Source: Bradyrhizobium jicamae
GTDB taxonomy: Bacteria > Pseudomonadota > Alphaproteobacteria > Rhizobiales > Xanthobacteraceae
Length of the DNA: 64,000 nucleotides
Reading direction: 5' to 3'
NCBI RefSeq assembly: GCF_018130215.1
Contig: NZ_JAFCKQ010000038.1
Location: 1 to 64,000, forward strand
Under the pieces are notes generated by a model, which did no database searches, was not told the origin of the DNA, and worked only from the letters and a program-made list of their open reading frames with translations. A program made the translations under genes and the position numbers. Positions 33,634-40,524 of this stretch are shown piece after piece. The first letter of the stretch is position 1, and each line of letters begins with the position of its first letter.

Positions 33634-33767
33634 TCCACACGCTGGTGGTGCAACGGGATTCGGCCGGCAGGCCTCCCGACTTTTCCCCGTGATCCACAGT
33701 CGCGCCTCGCGCTTCACATTCGCGGCAACGCCTCGATGCTTGCAGTTTCTGGCCCTTGACTCGCTGA

Positions 33768-33782
33768 GAACAAAAAGAGAAC
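33768..33782 (+). promoter_or_regulatory. LexA (SOS) box GAAC-N7-GAAC
   Basis: GAAC (33768-33771), seven bases AAAAAGA, GAAC (33779-33782): an exact match to the alphaproteobacterial LexA consensus GTTC-N7-GTTC on the other strand. TTGACT at 33756-33761 could be the -35 element, so the box would overlap the promoter core. It lies 51 bp before the 69-aa gene at 33833. Confidence 0.65.
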
Positions 33783-33832
33783 ATGCGGTGCCGCCAGTCC
33801 AGAGATGCCGCCACAGAAAAGGGAGTTTCGCC

Positions 33833-34042
33833 ATGCCCGCACCGTCTTCCCTGCCCGACAACAGCCGCTACGAGCAGGCCTGCGATCAGGCGATCGCGAT
33901 GTGCGACGGCAACCTGCGCAGCACCATCAAGGCGCTGATCATGGCCAACGAATATCTGGAGACGGAGCTCGAGGAATTGCAGGCAGCGATCAACGCCGGC
34001 TGCGTGCCGGCGCGATCGCAGGAGGCCACCAACGCGGCTTGA
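33833..34042 (+). CDS. Small conserved-looking protein, predicted SOS-regulated
   Basis: 69 aa from ATG 33833, preceded by AAGGGAG at good spacing; the frame extends upstream but across the LexA box. One amphipathic helix-rich domain: SRYEQACDQAIAMCDGNLRSTIKALIMANEYLETELEELQAAINAG. There is no membrane segment. The DGNLRSTIKALIMANEYLE stretch looks like a small helical binding module. I know no function for it. A perfect LexA-type box upstream suggests DNA-damage induction, which is unusual for such a small protein outside division inhibitors and mutagenesis accessories. Confidence 0.75.
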   Translation: MPAPSSLPDNSRYEQACDQAIAMCDGNLRSTIKALIMANEYLETELEELQAAINAGCVPARSQEATNAA

Positions 34043-34089
34043 CCATGGATCCGTTTCGATGAAGTCGGAATGGCTCCGTTGTTTTTTTT

Positions 34090-34139
34090 GACGCGTTTTC
34101 TTCACGCGAACCGGTATCCACTTCGCTCGAAAACGCTTT
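34090..34139. repeat. Palindromic repeat, family B
   Basis: Runs from GACGCGTTTTCTTCACGCG through a CCGGTATCCA centre to CTTCGCTCGAAAACGCTTT. Copies at 46101-46156 (opposite strand), 61760-61812 and 63515-63566 share this layout; all four are intergenic. A run of eight T precedes this copy. Confidence 0.8.
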
Positions 34140-34154
34140 GAGGGGAGCAAATCG

Positions 34155-34406
34155 ATGGCCGATGTCACCTACTACGTGGCGCTGCCGTTCACGCAGGATA
34201 ACGACGGCGCGCCGGTCGCGGGCAATGCCGAGGAATGCCAGAGCTCGGCGACCGCGCTGCGGCGGGCCGAGATGATGTCGCGGATGCCGGGCAGCATCGG
34301 CGCGGTCGCGTTCAGCCGCACAGGCGATCCTGCGATCGGCGAATTCGGCGATGCCAAGCTGCTGCGGACCTTCGGCAACGTGCCTGAGGATTTGAGCACG
34401 CTTTAA
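34155..34406 (+). CDS. Hypothetical protein, 83 aa
   Basis: Small soluble protein with ATG 34155 preceded by AGGGGAG. It begins MADVTYYVALPF and has a mixed alpha/beta look: a strand (TYYVALPFTQD), a helix (SATALRRAEMMSRM), a second strand (GAVAFSRTGDPAIGEFGDAKLLRTFG) and an acidic end. The layout recalls small conserved alphaproteobacterial proteins of unknown function. It is flanked by family B and family A repeats on its two sides. No known family assigned. Confidence 0.75.
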   Translation: MADVTYYVALPFTQDNDGAPVAGNAEECQSSATALRRAEMMSRMPGSIGAVAFSRTGDPAIGEFGDAKLLRTFGNVPEDLSTL

Positions 34407-34452
34407 AGCATGACCCGGAAAAGTGCGTAGCGTTTTCCGAGAAGATCGTGCT
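34405..34452. repeat. Palindromic repeat, family A
   Basis: AAAGCATGACCCGGAAAA...GTTTTCCGAGAAGATCGTGCT, an imperfect inverted repeat placed between the convergent ends of two genes. Confidence 0.75.
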
Positions 34453-35139
34453 CTAAGTCTGCACCTCGTGCCGCCGCTGCGCCTTGCGTACATACATGGC
34501 CCGGTCAGCCTCCTCGAGGGCGCGCTCGACGTCGGATTGCGGATTGAGAATAGCGACGCCGGCCGAGGCGCCCGCCACGACGTGGCTGCCGCCGAACACG
34601 AAGGCCAGGCGGTCGATCGACGCTTCCAGCATCGCCGCCTTGGCCCTCGCGTCGGTCTCGCTGAGATTCCACAGCAGCACCGCGAACTCGTCGCCGCCGA
34701 GACGGCCGACCACGTCGGAGGCGCGCACCTGGCCCGAGACCGTCGCGACGATCGCCTTCAGCACCTCGTCGCCTGCCGCGTGACCGAACGTATCGTTGAT
34801 CGGCTTGAGACGGTCGACGTCGAGCAGGATCAGCGCAGCGGCGGCGCGATAGCGCTTGATGAAGGCGATTGCCCGGATGAGTTCGCGCTCGAAGCCACGC
34901 CGGTTCGGGATATCGAGCAGAAAATCAGTCTCGGCAGAGGCCTGCAGTTCATCGATCCGGGCCTGGGCCCGCGCCAGCTGTGCCCGCAGCCGTCGGATCG
35001 TGGCCTTGTCGCCGGAGGCGATCGAGGTTCGCGGCACGGCTGCGGTTCCAGCCCGGCCGGGTGCGGATTTTCGCCCGGGTCCGACGCCTTTCCGCGGTCC
35101 TGCAGGCCCGGAGGCGGCCGCCCTTGTCCTCTTCTTCAT
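34453..35139 (-). CDS. Diguanylate cyclase (GGDEF)
   Basis: 228-aa enzyme that makes cyclic-di-GMP from two GTP. A basic, low-complexity N-terminus (KKRTRAAASGPAGPRKG) and a short coiled coil (IRRLRAQLARAQARIDELQA) precede one GGDEF domain (about 70-225) with intact RLGGDEFAV and the product-inhibition site RASD five residues before it. No sensor domain or membrane segment is present, so control would be through dimerisation or the N-terminus. Start ATG 35139 has AAGG six bases upstream; ATG 35145 is the alternative. It stands alone, divergent from purE. Confidence 0.9.
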   Translation of the reverse strand: MKKRTRAAASGPAGPRKGVGPGRKSAPGRAGTAAVPRTSIASGDKATIRRLRAQLARAQARIDELQASAETDFLLDIPNRRGFERELIRAIAFIKRYRAAAALILLDVDRLKPINDTFGHAAGDEVLKAIVATVSGQVRASDVVGRLGGDEFAVLLWNLSETDARAKAAMLEASIDRLAFVFGGSHVVAGASAGVAILNPQSDVERALEEADRAMYVRKAQRRHEVQT

Positions 35140-35291
35140 GCGCATCCTTGTCGAGGCCTGCTGAATGAAGGCTTGCCGGGATTCACCAAGACAGGATAGT
35201 GCATTCCAACTCCCTTGCCACGCCTTGGATGACGCCCGGGCCGTCCCTATAATCGGCCCACGTTTCCGGATTCCTGCACAGAATTGAAGCC

Positions 35292-35780
35292 ATGACCGCC
35301 CCGATCGCCATCATCATGGGAAGCCAGTCCGATTGGGAGACCATGCGCCATGCCGCCGAGACGCTCGCGGCGCTCGGCATTGCCTGTGAAAAGAGGATCG
35401 TGTCCGCGCATCGGACCCCTGATCGGCTCTATGCCTTTGCCAAGGGCGCCAAGGCTGCGGGCCATAAGGTGATCATCGCGGGCGCCGGCGGCGCGGCGCA
35501 CCTGCCGGGCATGACTGCAGCCTTGACCGAGCTTCCGGTGTTCGGGGTTCCCGTCGAATCGAAGGCGCTGTCCGGGGTCGATTCGCTCTATTCGATCGTG
35601 CAGATGCCGGCCGGGATTCCGGTGGGAACGCTGGCGATCGGCAAGGCCGGCGCAATCAACGCGGCGCTGCTCGCGGCCAGCGTGCTCGCCCTCAACGACC
35701 CCTCGCTGGCGACACGGCTGGCGGCCTGGCGCCAGCAGCAGACCGACGCGGTCAAGGACCATCCGGAGGCCTCGGCGTGA
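35292..35780 (+). CDS. purE: N5-carboxyaminoimidazole ribonucleotide mutase
   Basis: 162-aa class I PurE, which converts N5-CAIR to CAIR in purine biosynthesis. Landmarks: IIMGSQSDWETM (phosphate-binding), SAHRTPDRL (catalytic His), GAGGAAHLPGM, VPVESKALSGVDSLYSIVQMPAGIPVGTLAIG. Length is normal. It overlaps purK by four bases (GTGA), so the pair is coupled, as needed for sequential steps. Cytoplasmic. Confidence 0.97.
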   Translation: MTAPIAIIMGSQSDWETMRHAAETLAALGIACEKRIVSAHRTPDRLYAFAKGAKAAGHKVIIAGAGGAAHLPGMTAALTELPVFGVPVESKALSGVDSLYSIVQMPAGIPVGTLAIGKAGAINAALLAASVLALNDPSLATRLAAWRQQQTDAVKDHPEASA

Positions 35781-36880
35781 CGGCTTCCGATACTTTGAAG
35801 CTGAAGCCGGGCGACACCATCGGAATCCTCGGCGGCGGGCAATTGGGGCGGATGCTGGCCATGGCGGCGGCGCGCCTCGGGCTGCGCTGCCAGGTGTTTT
35901 CACCCGATCCGGATTCGCCGGCCTTCGACGTCGTCCAGCGCGCGACCTGCGCGGAATATGCCGATGTCGAGGCGCTCGAGTTGTTCGCCAACGACGTCGA
36001 CGTCGTCACCTATGAGTTCGAGAACGTGCCGGCGGCAACCGCCCTGGTGCTGGCGGCGCGACGCCCGGTGCTGCCGGCGCAGAAGATCCTGGAAACCACG
36101 CAGGACCGGCTGATCGAGAAGGACTTCGTCAGCAGGCTCGGCATCGGCACCGCTGATTATGCCGATGTCACATCGGTCGGCAGCCTGCGCGCGGCGATCG
36201 CGCGCATCGGCCTGCCTGCGGTCGTCAAGACCCGCCGCTTCGGTTATGACGGCAAGGGCCAGGCGATCATCCGCGAGGGGGACGACCTCGATGCGGTCTG
36301 GGACAGCCTGGGCACCAAGTCGGCGATCCTCGAGGCGTTCGTACCGTTCGAGCGCGAGATCTCGGTGATCGCGGCGCGCTCGGCCACCGGCGAGGTCGAG
36401 TGCTTCGACGTCACCGAGAACGAGCATCGCGACCACATCCTGAAAATCTCGCGCGCGCCGGCGGCGATCTCCGACGAGCTCGCGACGCAGGCGCGCGCGA
36501 TCGCCGGAAAGATCGCCGCCGCACTCGACTATGTCGGCGTGCTCGCGGTCGAGATGTTCGTGGTCTCAGGCAAGGGCACGCCGACCGTGCTGGTCAACGA
36601 GATCGCGCCGCGCGTGCATAATTCCGGCCACTGGACGCTCGACGGCGCCTCCATCTCGCAGTTCGAGCAGCACATCCGCGCGATCGCCGGCTGGCCGCTG
36701 GGCAAGCCGGTGCGCCACGGCGCGGTCACCATGACCAACCTGATCGGCGACGATATCCTGAGCTACGAGCAGTGGCTGACCGTTCCGGGCGCCACCGTGC
36801 ATCTCTACGGCAAGGGCGCACCGCGCCCCGGCCGCAAGATGGGCCACGTCACGGAAGTGGCGCCGCCCCGCAAGCCCTAG
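35777..36880 (+). CDS. purK: N5-carboxyaminoimidazole ribonucleotide synthase
   Basis: 367-aa ATP-grasp enzyme converting AIR, ATP and bicarbonate to N5-CAIR. N-terminus DTIGILGGGQLGRMLAMAAARLGLR; ATP-grasp motifs KTRRFGYDGKGQ and ILEAFVPFEREISVIAARS; metal-binding VNEIAPRVHNSGHWTLDG. GTG start at 35777 overlaps the purE stop. A hairpin follows the stop at 36903-36929. Confidence 0.97.
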   Translation: MTASDTLKLKPGDTIGILGGGQLGRMLAMAAARLGLRCQVFSPDPDSPAFDVVQRATCAEYADVEALELFANDVDVVTYEFENVPAATALVLAARRPVLPAQKILETTQDRLIEKDFVSRLGIGTADYADVTSVGSLRAAIARIGLPAVVKTRRFGYDGKGQAIIREGDDLDAVWDSLGTKSAILEAFVPFEREISVIAARSATGEVECFDVTENEHRDHILKISRAPAAISDELATQARAIAGKIAAALDYVGVLAVEMFVVSGKGTPTVLVNEIAPRVHNSGHWTLDGASISQFEQHIRAIAGWPLGKPVRHGAVTMTNLIGDDILSYEQWLTVPGATVHLYGKGAPRPGRKMGHVTEVAPPRKP

Positions 36881-36902
36881 CTCCTGCGACACATCGATGA
36901 GA

Positions 36903-36929
36903 ACGGGATCGTGGCGATCACGATCCCGT
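36903..36929. terminator. Bidirectional hairpin between purK and aqpZ
   Basis: ACGGGATCGTG (36903-36913) pairs perfectly with CACGATCCCGT (36919-36929), loop GCGAT. Placed between convergent genes; no T-run on either side, so it may act as a transcript stop with other factors or as a 3'-end stabiliser. Confidence 0.6.
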
Positions 36930-36936
36930 CCCCCGA

Positions 36937-37659
36937 TCAGGCCGTCTTCACACCGGCGACGATTCCTGTCGGCTCTTCGCTGAGCCAGCGATAGATCACG
37001 CCGCCAAGCGCGCCGCCGATCAGGGGCGCGATCCAGAACAGCCAGAGCTGCGCCAGCGCCCAGCCGCCGACGAACAGCGCCGGCCCGGTGCTGCGCGCCG
37101 GATTCACCGAGGTGTTGGTGACGGGAATGCTGACGAGATGGATCATCACCAGCGTGAGCCCGATCGCGAGCGGCGCAAAGCCGGCCGGCGCCTTGCCATG
37201 GGTCGCGCCCATGATGACGAACAGGAACATCATGGTCATCACCACTTCGGTGAGGAAGCACACGACCAGGCCGTACTGGCCCGGCGAATGGGCGTCATAG
37301 CCGTTGGAGGCGAACCCCTTGGCGACATCGAATCCCGGCGCGCCGCTGGCGATCACGTAGAGCAGCGCGGCCGCAACGATTGCACCCGCGACCTGCGCGA
37401 TGATGTAGGGCAGGATCTGGCCGGTCGGGAAGCGCCCGCCGGCGGCGAGCCCGACCGTGACGGCCGGATTGAGATGACAGCCCGAGATGTGGCCGATCGC
37501 GTAGGCCATGGTGACCACGCTCAGCCCGAAGGTCAGCGATACGCCGACCAGGCCGATCCCGACCTGCGGGAATCCGGCCGCAATCACCGCGCTGCCGCAG
37601 CCCGCAAATGTGAGCCAGAACGTGCCGATGGCCTCGGCGGCATATTTCTTCATGTCCAT
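36937..37659 (-). CDS. aqpZ: Aquaporin Z
   Basis: 240-aa water channel of the inner membrane. Both pore motifs are present: HLNPAVT near residue 62 and VNPARSTGPAL near 187, with six membrane helices and the two half-helices of the MIP fold. N-terminus MDMKKYAAEAIGTFWLTFAGCGSAV is standard for AqpZ, and the narrow-pore residues (Phe in TFWLTF, His in IGLTLVMIHLVSIPVT, Arg in NPARS) fit water selectivity. Start ATG 37659 has GGAG seven bases upstream. It is divergent from rpsU and convergent with purK. Confidence 0.95.
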   Translation of the reverse strand: MDMKKYAAEAIGTFWLTFAGCGSAVIAAGFPQVGIGLVGVSLTFGLSVVTMAYAIGHISGCHLNPAVTVGLAAGGRFPTGQILPYIIAQVAGAIVAAALLYVIASGAPGFDVAKGFASNGYDAHSPGQYGLVVCFLTEVVMTMMFLFVIMGATHGKAPAGFAPLAIGLTLVMIHLVSIPVTNTSVNPARSTGPALFVGGWALAQLWLFWIAPLIGGALGGVIYRWLSEEPTGIVAGVKTA

Positions 37660-37924
37660 GTTGCATCTCCCCTATTTCCAATGTCCGGAGTTGGTCGAAA
37701 CTCCGGGAACAGCCCCGATCCTGGCGCGAAACCTCCCAAATCAGGGCCGCACAGGGGCAGTTTCGCCGCATTTGATGGCTTTACTAGGCCCGAAAGTCAT
37801 TCCACCGGTGGACATCTGTTCGTTTGTCTGATACATGCGCGCGCCTAGGGTTAAGAGGCTGGCCTTTTGCCGCCCCTTCGCTTTACCAGAATTCCGAACC
37901 GATCAATGCAAAAGAGGATGCCGC

Positions 37925-38224
37925 GTGCAGGTTCTCGTCCGCGATAACAATGTCGACCAAGCCCTGAAGGCGCTGAAGAAGAAGATGCAGCGCGAGGGCA
38001 TTTTCCGCGAGATGAAGCTCCGCGGTCACTACGAAAAGCCCTCCGAGAAGAAGGCCCGCGAAAAGGCCGAGGCGGTGCGCCGCGCGCGCAAGCTGGCGCG
38101 CAAGAAGCTGCAGCGCGAAGGCCTGCTGCCGATGAAGCCGAAGCCGGTGTTCGGCGCCGGCCCGGGTGGTGAACGCGGCGCCGGTGGCCGTGGAGGCGCA
38201 GGCGCTGGTCGCGGCCCGCGCTGA
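37925..38224 (+). CDS. rpsU: Ribosomal protein S21 with Gly-rich tail
   Basis: 99-aa small-subunit protein. MQVLVRDNNVDQALKALKKKMQREGIFREMKLRGHYEKPSEKKARE is the S21 core; the basic helix continues to about residue 70. The last 30 residues are a PKP linker and a Gly/Arg/Ala tail (GPGGERGAGGRGGAGAGRG), absent from the about 70-aa standard protein but common in relatives. GTG start 37925 with AGAGGA seven bases upstream; frames further upstream are not S21. Followed by a strong terminator. Confidence 0.95.
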   Translation: MQVLVRDNNVDQALKALKKKMQREGIFREMKLRGHYEKPSEKKAREKAEAVRRARKLARKKLQREGLLPMKPKPVFGAGPGGERGAGGRGGAGAGRGPR

Positions 38225-38249
38225 ACCGTTTGCTGATCTGAAAGTCTGA

Positions 38250-38282
38250 CAACGCGGGCCCAGGGCCCGCGTTGTTGTTTTG
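38250..38282 (+). terminator. Terminator after rpsU
   Basis: CAACGCGGGCCC (38250-38261) pairs perfectly with GGGCCCGCGTTG (38263-38274), followed by TTGTTTTG. The stop codon of rpsU is 26 bases upstream. Confidence 0.9.
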
Positions 38283-38338
38283 AACAGACGGCGTTCCGGG
38301 TTACCAATGCAAAATTACCTCCAAGAGCGTTTTGCATA

Positions 38339-38995
38339 ATGGCTGCCCCGGCGTCTCCCTCCCGCTTCGGACCTGCGGACCGTCGTCACCGGGTGAGGCA
38401 ACTCGCCGTCGTCGCAGTCGTACTCGCCTTGCCCCTGGGTGGCTGCTCGTTCGACCTCGGATCATGGGGCGGCTCGGACGACAAGCCGAAGCCGGCCGCT
38501 GCCGCCGAGAAGCCCGCCGATACGATCACCGCTCAGAACATCAGCGACGCCAGGGATCACGCGACGCGTGGTCAGGTGCTGGCGCGCTCCGGCAAGGCCG
38601 ACGAAGCGCTCGCCGAATTCGACCAGGCACTGGCTGCAGATCCCTACAACGTTCAGGCGCTCTACGGCCGCGGGCTGATCTACCAGGGTCAGGGGCAGCA
38701 TCAGCAGGCAATCGAGGATTTCACCGCGGCCAACGGCTTGTCGCCGCAGAAGGTCGAGCCGCTGCTCGGACGTGCCACCAGCTATCTCGCGCTCGACAAG
38801 GCCAGGGAAGCGGCCAGCGATCTCGACGAGGCCGTGCAGGCCGATCCGAACAGCGGCGCAGCGTGGAGCGCCCGCGGTCAGGCCTATGAACGGCTCGGCG
38901 ACAAGGCCAAGGCCGCCACCTCCTACAACCGCGCGCTGGCGCTACGGCCGCGGGACGAGGTCGCACGCAGCGGCCTGGCCCGCACCGGCGGATAG
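38339..38995 (+). CDS. TPR lipoprotein
   Basis: 218 aa. A positively charged start (RRHRVRQ) and hydrophobic stretch LAVVAVVLALPLGGC contain a lipobox with acylated Cys36 (LGGC-S), so the protein is probably anchored to a membrane facing the periplasm. A Pro/Lys/Ala spacer is followed by four tetratricopeptide motifs (ARDHATRGQVLARSGKADEAL; YNVQALYGRGLIYQGQG; EPLLGRATSYLALD; GAAWSARGQAYERLGDKAKA). Likely a scaffold, as for NlpI-type proteins. Start ATG 38339; no clear ribosome-binding site. Confidence 0.85.
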   Translation: MAAPASPSRFGPADRRHRVRQLAVVAVVLALPLGGCSFDLGSWGGSDDKPKPAAAAEKPADTITAQNISDARDHATRGQVLARSGKADEALAEFDQALAADPYNVQALYGRGLIYQGQGQHQQAIEDFTAANGLSPQKVEPLLGRATSYLALDKAREAASDLDEAVQADPNSGAAWSARGQAYERLGDKAKAATSYNRALALRPRDEVARSGLARTGG

Positions 38996-39008
38996 GCCTT
39001 CAGTTTCG

Positions 39009-39899
39009 CTATTTAGGCAGGACGGCGTGGAACACCGACTTCATGCTGGACAGCATGTCATCGGCCACCGACCTGTGCCCGTCCTTCGACGCCGGCATGG
39101 TGGCCTCGGCGCGCAGATCAAGCGGCGGAATCTGCACCACCGGGACCGGGATGTCGGCCGGAGGCGTCAGCCGGTTCGGATCCTGGGCATCGGCGCCGGA
39201 AGGCGGGCTCGGCTGCGAAGACGGGTCGACATTCTCGCTGGCCGGGTTGGACACCATGATCGGCGGCGGCAGCGGCCGGACGCCGGGCGCGGCCACGGCG
39301 CGCGGCGCGTCGGGCAGGCGGGCGACTTCGGTCGCGCGCGGCGCCTCCTGGGCATGCGAAGCCTCCTGGGAGCGCGAAGCCTCCTGGGAGCGCGAAGCGT
39401 CCTGGGAGCGCGAAGCCTCCTGCGCACGGGCCGGGCTCTCCTTGCGGAGCCGCTCGATCGCCGCGCGGGCAAGGTCGTTGGCGTCACGGTTTGCGTGATG
39501 CGGCTCGGCTGGAATGCTGGCGGTCTCGACCGGCGCATCAGCCGTCTTCGGTTCGGCTGATTTCTCGGCGGGCTTCTCGGTAACGGGCGCCTTCTCGGTG
39601 ACGGGAGCCTTCTCGGAGGCCGAACGCTCGATCAGCGTCCGCTCGGACATGCCCTTGGCCTTCACGCCGGCTTCGGGGAGGCTGCTGACAACGGTGGGCT
39701 TCTCGGCCGGCTTGGCAGCGGCCTCGACCTTGGGATCGCCCTTTGGGTCATTCTTGGGGTCGGCGGCAGCCGACACCGCGGCTGTGGCGGGCACGGTGGG
39801 CTTGGCGACGATGTAGTGGTTGACGATGTAGGCCCCAATGATGGTCGCTGCCACCGAGGGCAAGATGTCCATCACGAATTTCTTCAAGTAACTCAGCAT
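39009..39899 (-). CDS. Membrane-anchored low-complexity protein
   Basis: 296 aa from ATG 39899. One N-terminal membrane helix (VMDILPSVAATIIGAYIVNHYIV) is followed by a long disordered region rich in Ala, Pro, Lys, Glu and Ser with internal repeats: EKAPVT twice and a six-residue unit EASRSQ repeated four and a half times. The C-terminus is better ordered (PVVQIPPLDLRAEATMPASKDGHRSVADDMLSSMKSVFHAVLPK). No catalytic motif. Probably periplasmic or envelope-spanning; function unknown. It is convergent with the TPR lipoprotein. Confidence 0.75.
   Translation of the reverse strand: MLSYLKKFVMDILPSVAATIIGAYIVNHYIVAKPTVPATAAVSAAADPKNDPKGDPKVEAAAKPAEKPTVVSSLPEAGVKAKGMSERTLIERSASEKAPVTEKAPVTEKPAEKSAEPKTADAPVETASIPAEPHHANRDANDLARAAIERLRKESPARAQEASRSQDASRSQEASRSQEASHAQEAPRATEVARLPDAPRAVAAPGVRPLPPPIMVSNPASENVDPSSQPSPPSGADAQDPNRLTPPADIPVPVVQIPPLDLRAEATMPASKDGHRSVADDMLSSMKSVFHAVLPK
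39343..39424. repeat. 18-bp coding tandem repeat
   Basis: About 4.5 copies of an 18-bp unit (GCCTCCTGGGAGCGCGAA on the plus strand), at 39343, 39361, 39379, 39397 and a partial at 39415. In the minus-strand gene it encodes the repeated EASRSQ. The unit length is a multiple of three, so copy changes keep the frame. Confidence 0.9.
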
Positions 39900-40166
39900 G
39901 GCCTGCCACTCCCCGCCCCGGAATCTCATGCTGGAACTTTGAGGCACATTAAGGGATCAACTGCGTCGGATCGGTGGCAAACGCCTGTTCCGCCGTCACC
40001 TTTGGTGTCACATTTCAGCCGGACGCCGCGTCGCGAACAATAATCGCTGCCGCATCCGCCTTTTAGATCAACGCGCAAGCGTTAACAGCCGATGAATTTC
40101 CACATCCACAGACAGCAACCGGCCATTCCGGACCCGCGGTTCCCCCGTCGGCCCGCGAGGTGCGGC

Positions 40167-40451
40167 TCAGGGCTTGAGCTCGACCTCGAGGAACACGATC
40201 TCGCTGGCCGTCTCGTTGAGCACGTCGTGCTGGACGCCGGCCTTCCGGAAATAGGACTTGCCGACGCCGAGCTGCGCCCGGGAGCGATCGCCGTTCGGCG
40301 CCACGATGGTCATCTCGCCCGCGGTGATCGGGACGATCACATAGTCCATCTCATGGGTGTGCGGGCCCGTGGCGCTGCCCGGCGCCAGCCGCCATTCGGT
40401 GACGCGCACCTCCGCGGTATCCACCTGAACGTCTGACTTGGCGCTAAGCAT
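40167..40451 (-). CDS. Cupin-domain protein
   Basis: 94-aa single cupin barrel. The metal-binding motif 1 is GPHTHEMDYVIVPITAGEMTIV and the second is KSYFRKAGVQHDVLNETASEIVFLEVEL. Start ATG 40451 has GGAG seven bases upstream; the frame continues to 40520 through a family A repeat, which argues against an earlier start. Cytoplasmic; a small metal-dependent enzyme or sensor of unknown substrate. It follows the ChaA-type antiporter gene on the same strand by 73 bp, with the palindrome between them. Confidence 0.82.
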   Translation of the reverse strand: MLSAKSDVQVDTAEVRVTEWRLAPGSATGPHTHEMDYVIVPITAGEMTIVAPNGDRSRAQLGVGKSYFRKAGVQHDVLNETASEIVFLEVELKP

Positions 40452-40467
40452 CGGCTTTCTCCACTCA

Positions 40468-40514
40468 ATGCATGATCCGGAAAGGTGTGAAGCGGTTCCG
40501 AATAGATCATGCAT
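40468..40514. repeat. Palindromic repeat, family A
   Basis: Perfect 10-bp ends ATGCATGATC (40468-40477) and GATCATGCAT (40505-40514) around CGGAAAGGTGTGAAGCGGTTCCG. It lies between chaA and the cupin gene. Confidence 0.85.
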
Positions 40515-40524
40515 GGACAAGAAG

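Noticed and set aside
32997..34406. Toxin-antitoxin reading of the small divergent genes
   Set aside because: Two are DUF465 proteins and the others have no toxin motif; arrangement is divergent and not an overlapping pair.
35200..38300. 6S RNA or purine riboswitch near purEK
   Set aside because: The leader of purE is short and shows no pairing typical of either; spaces around aqpZ and rpsU hold only simple hairpins.
39343..39424. Possible CRISPR-like array
   Set aside because: The units are contiguous with no spacers and encode a peptide repeat.
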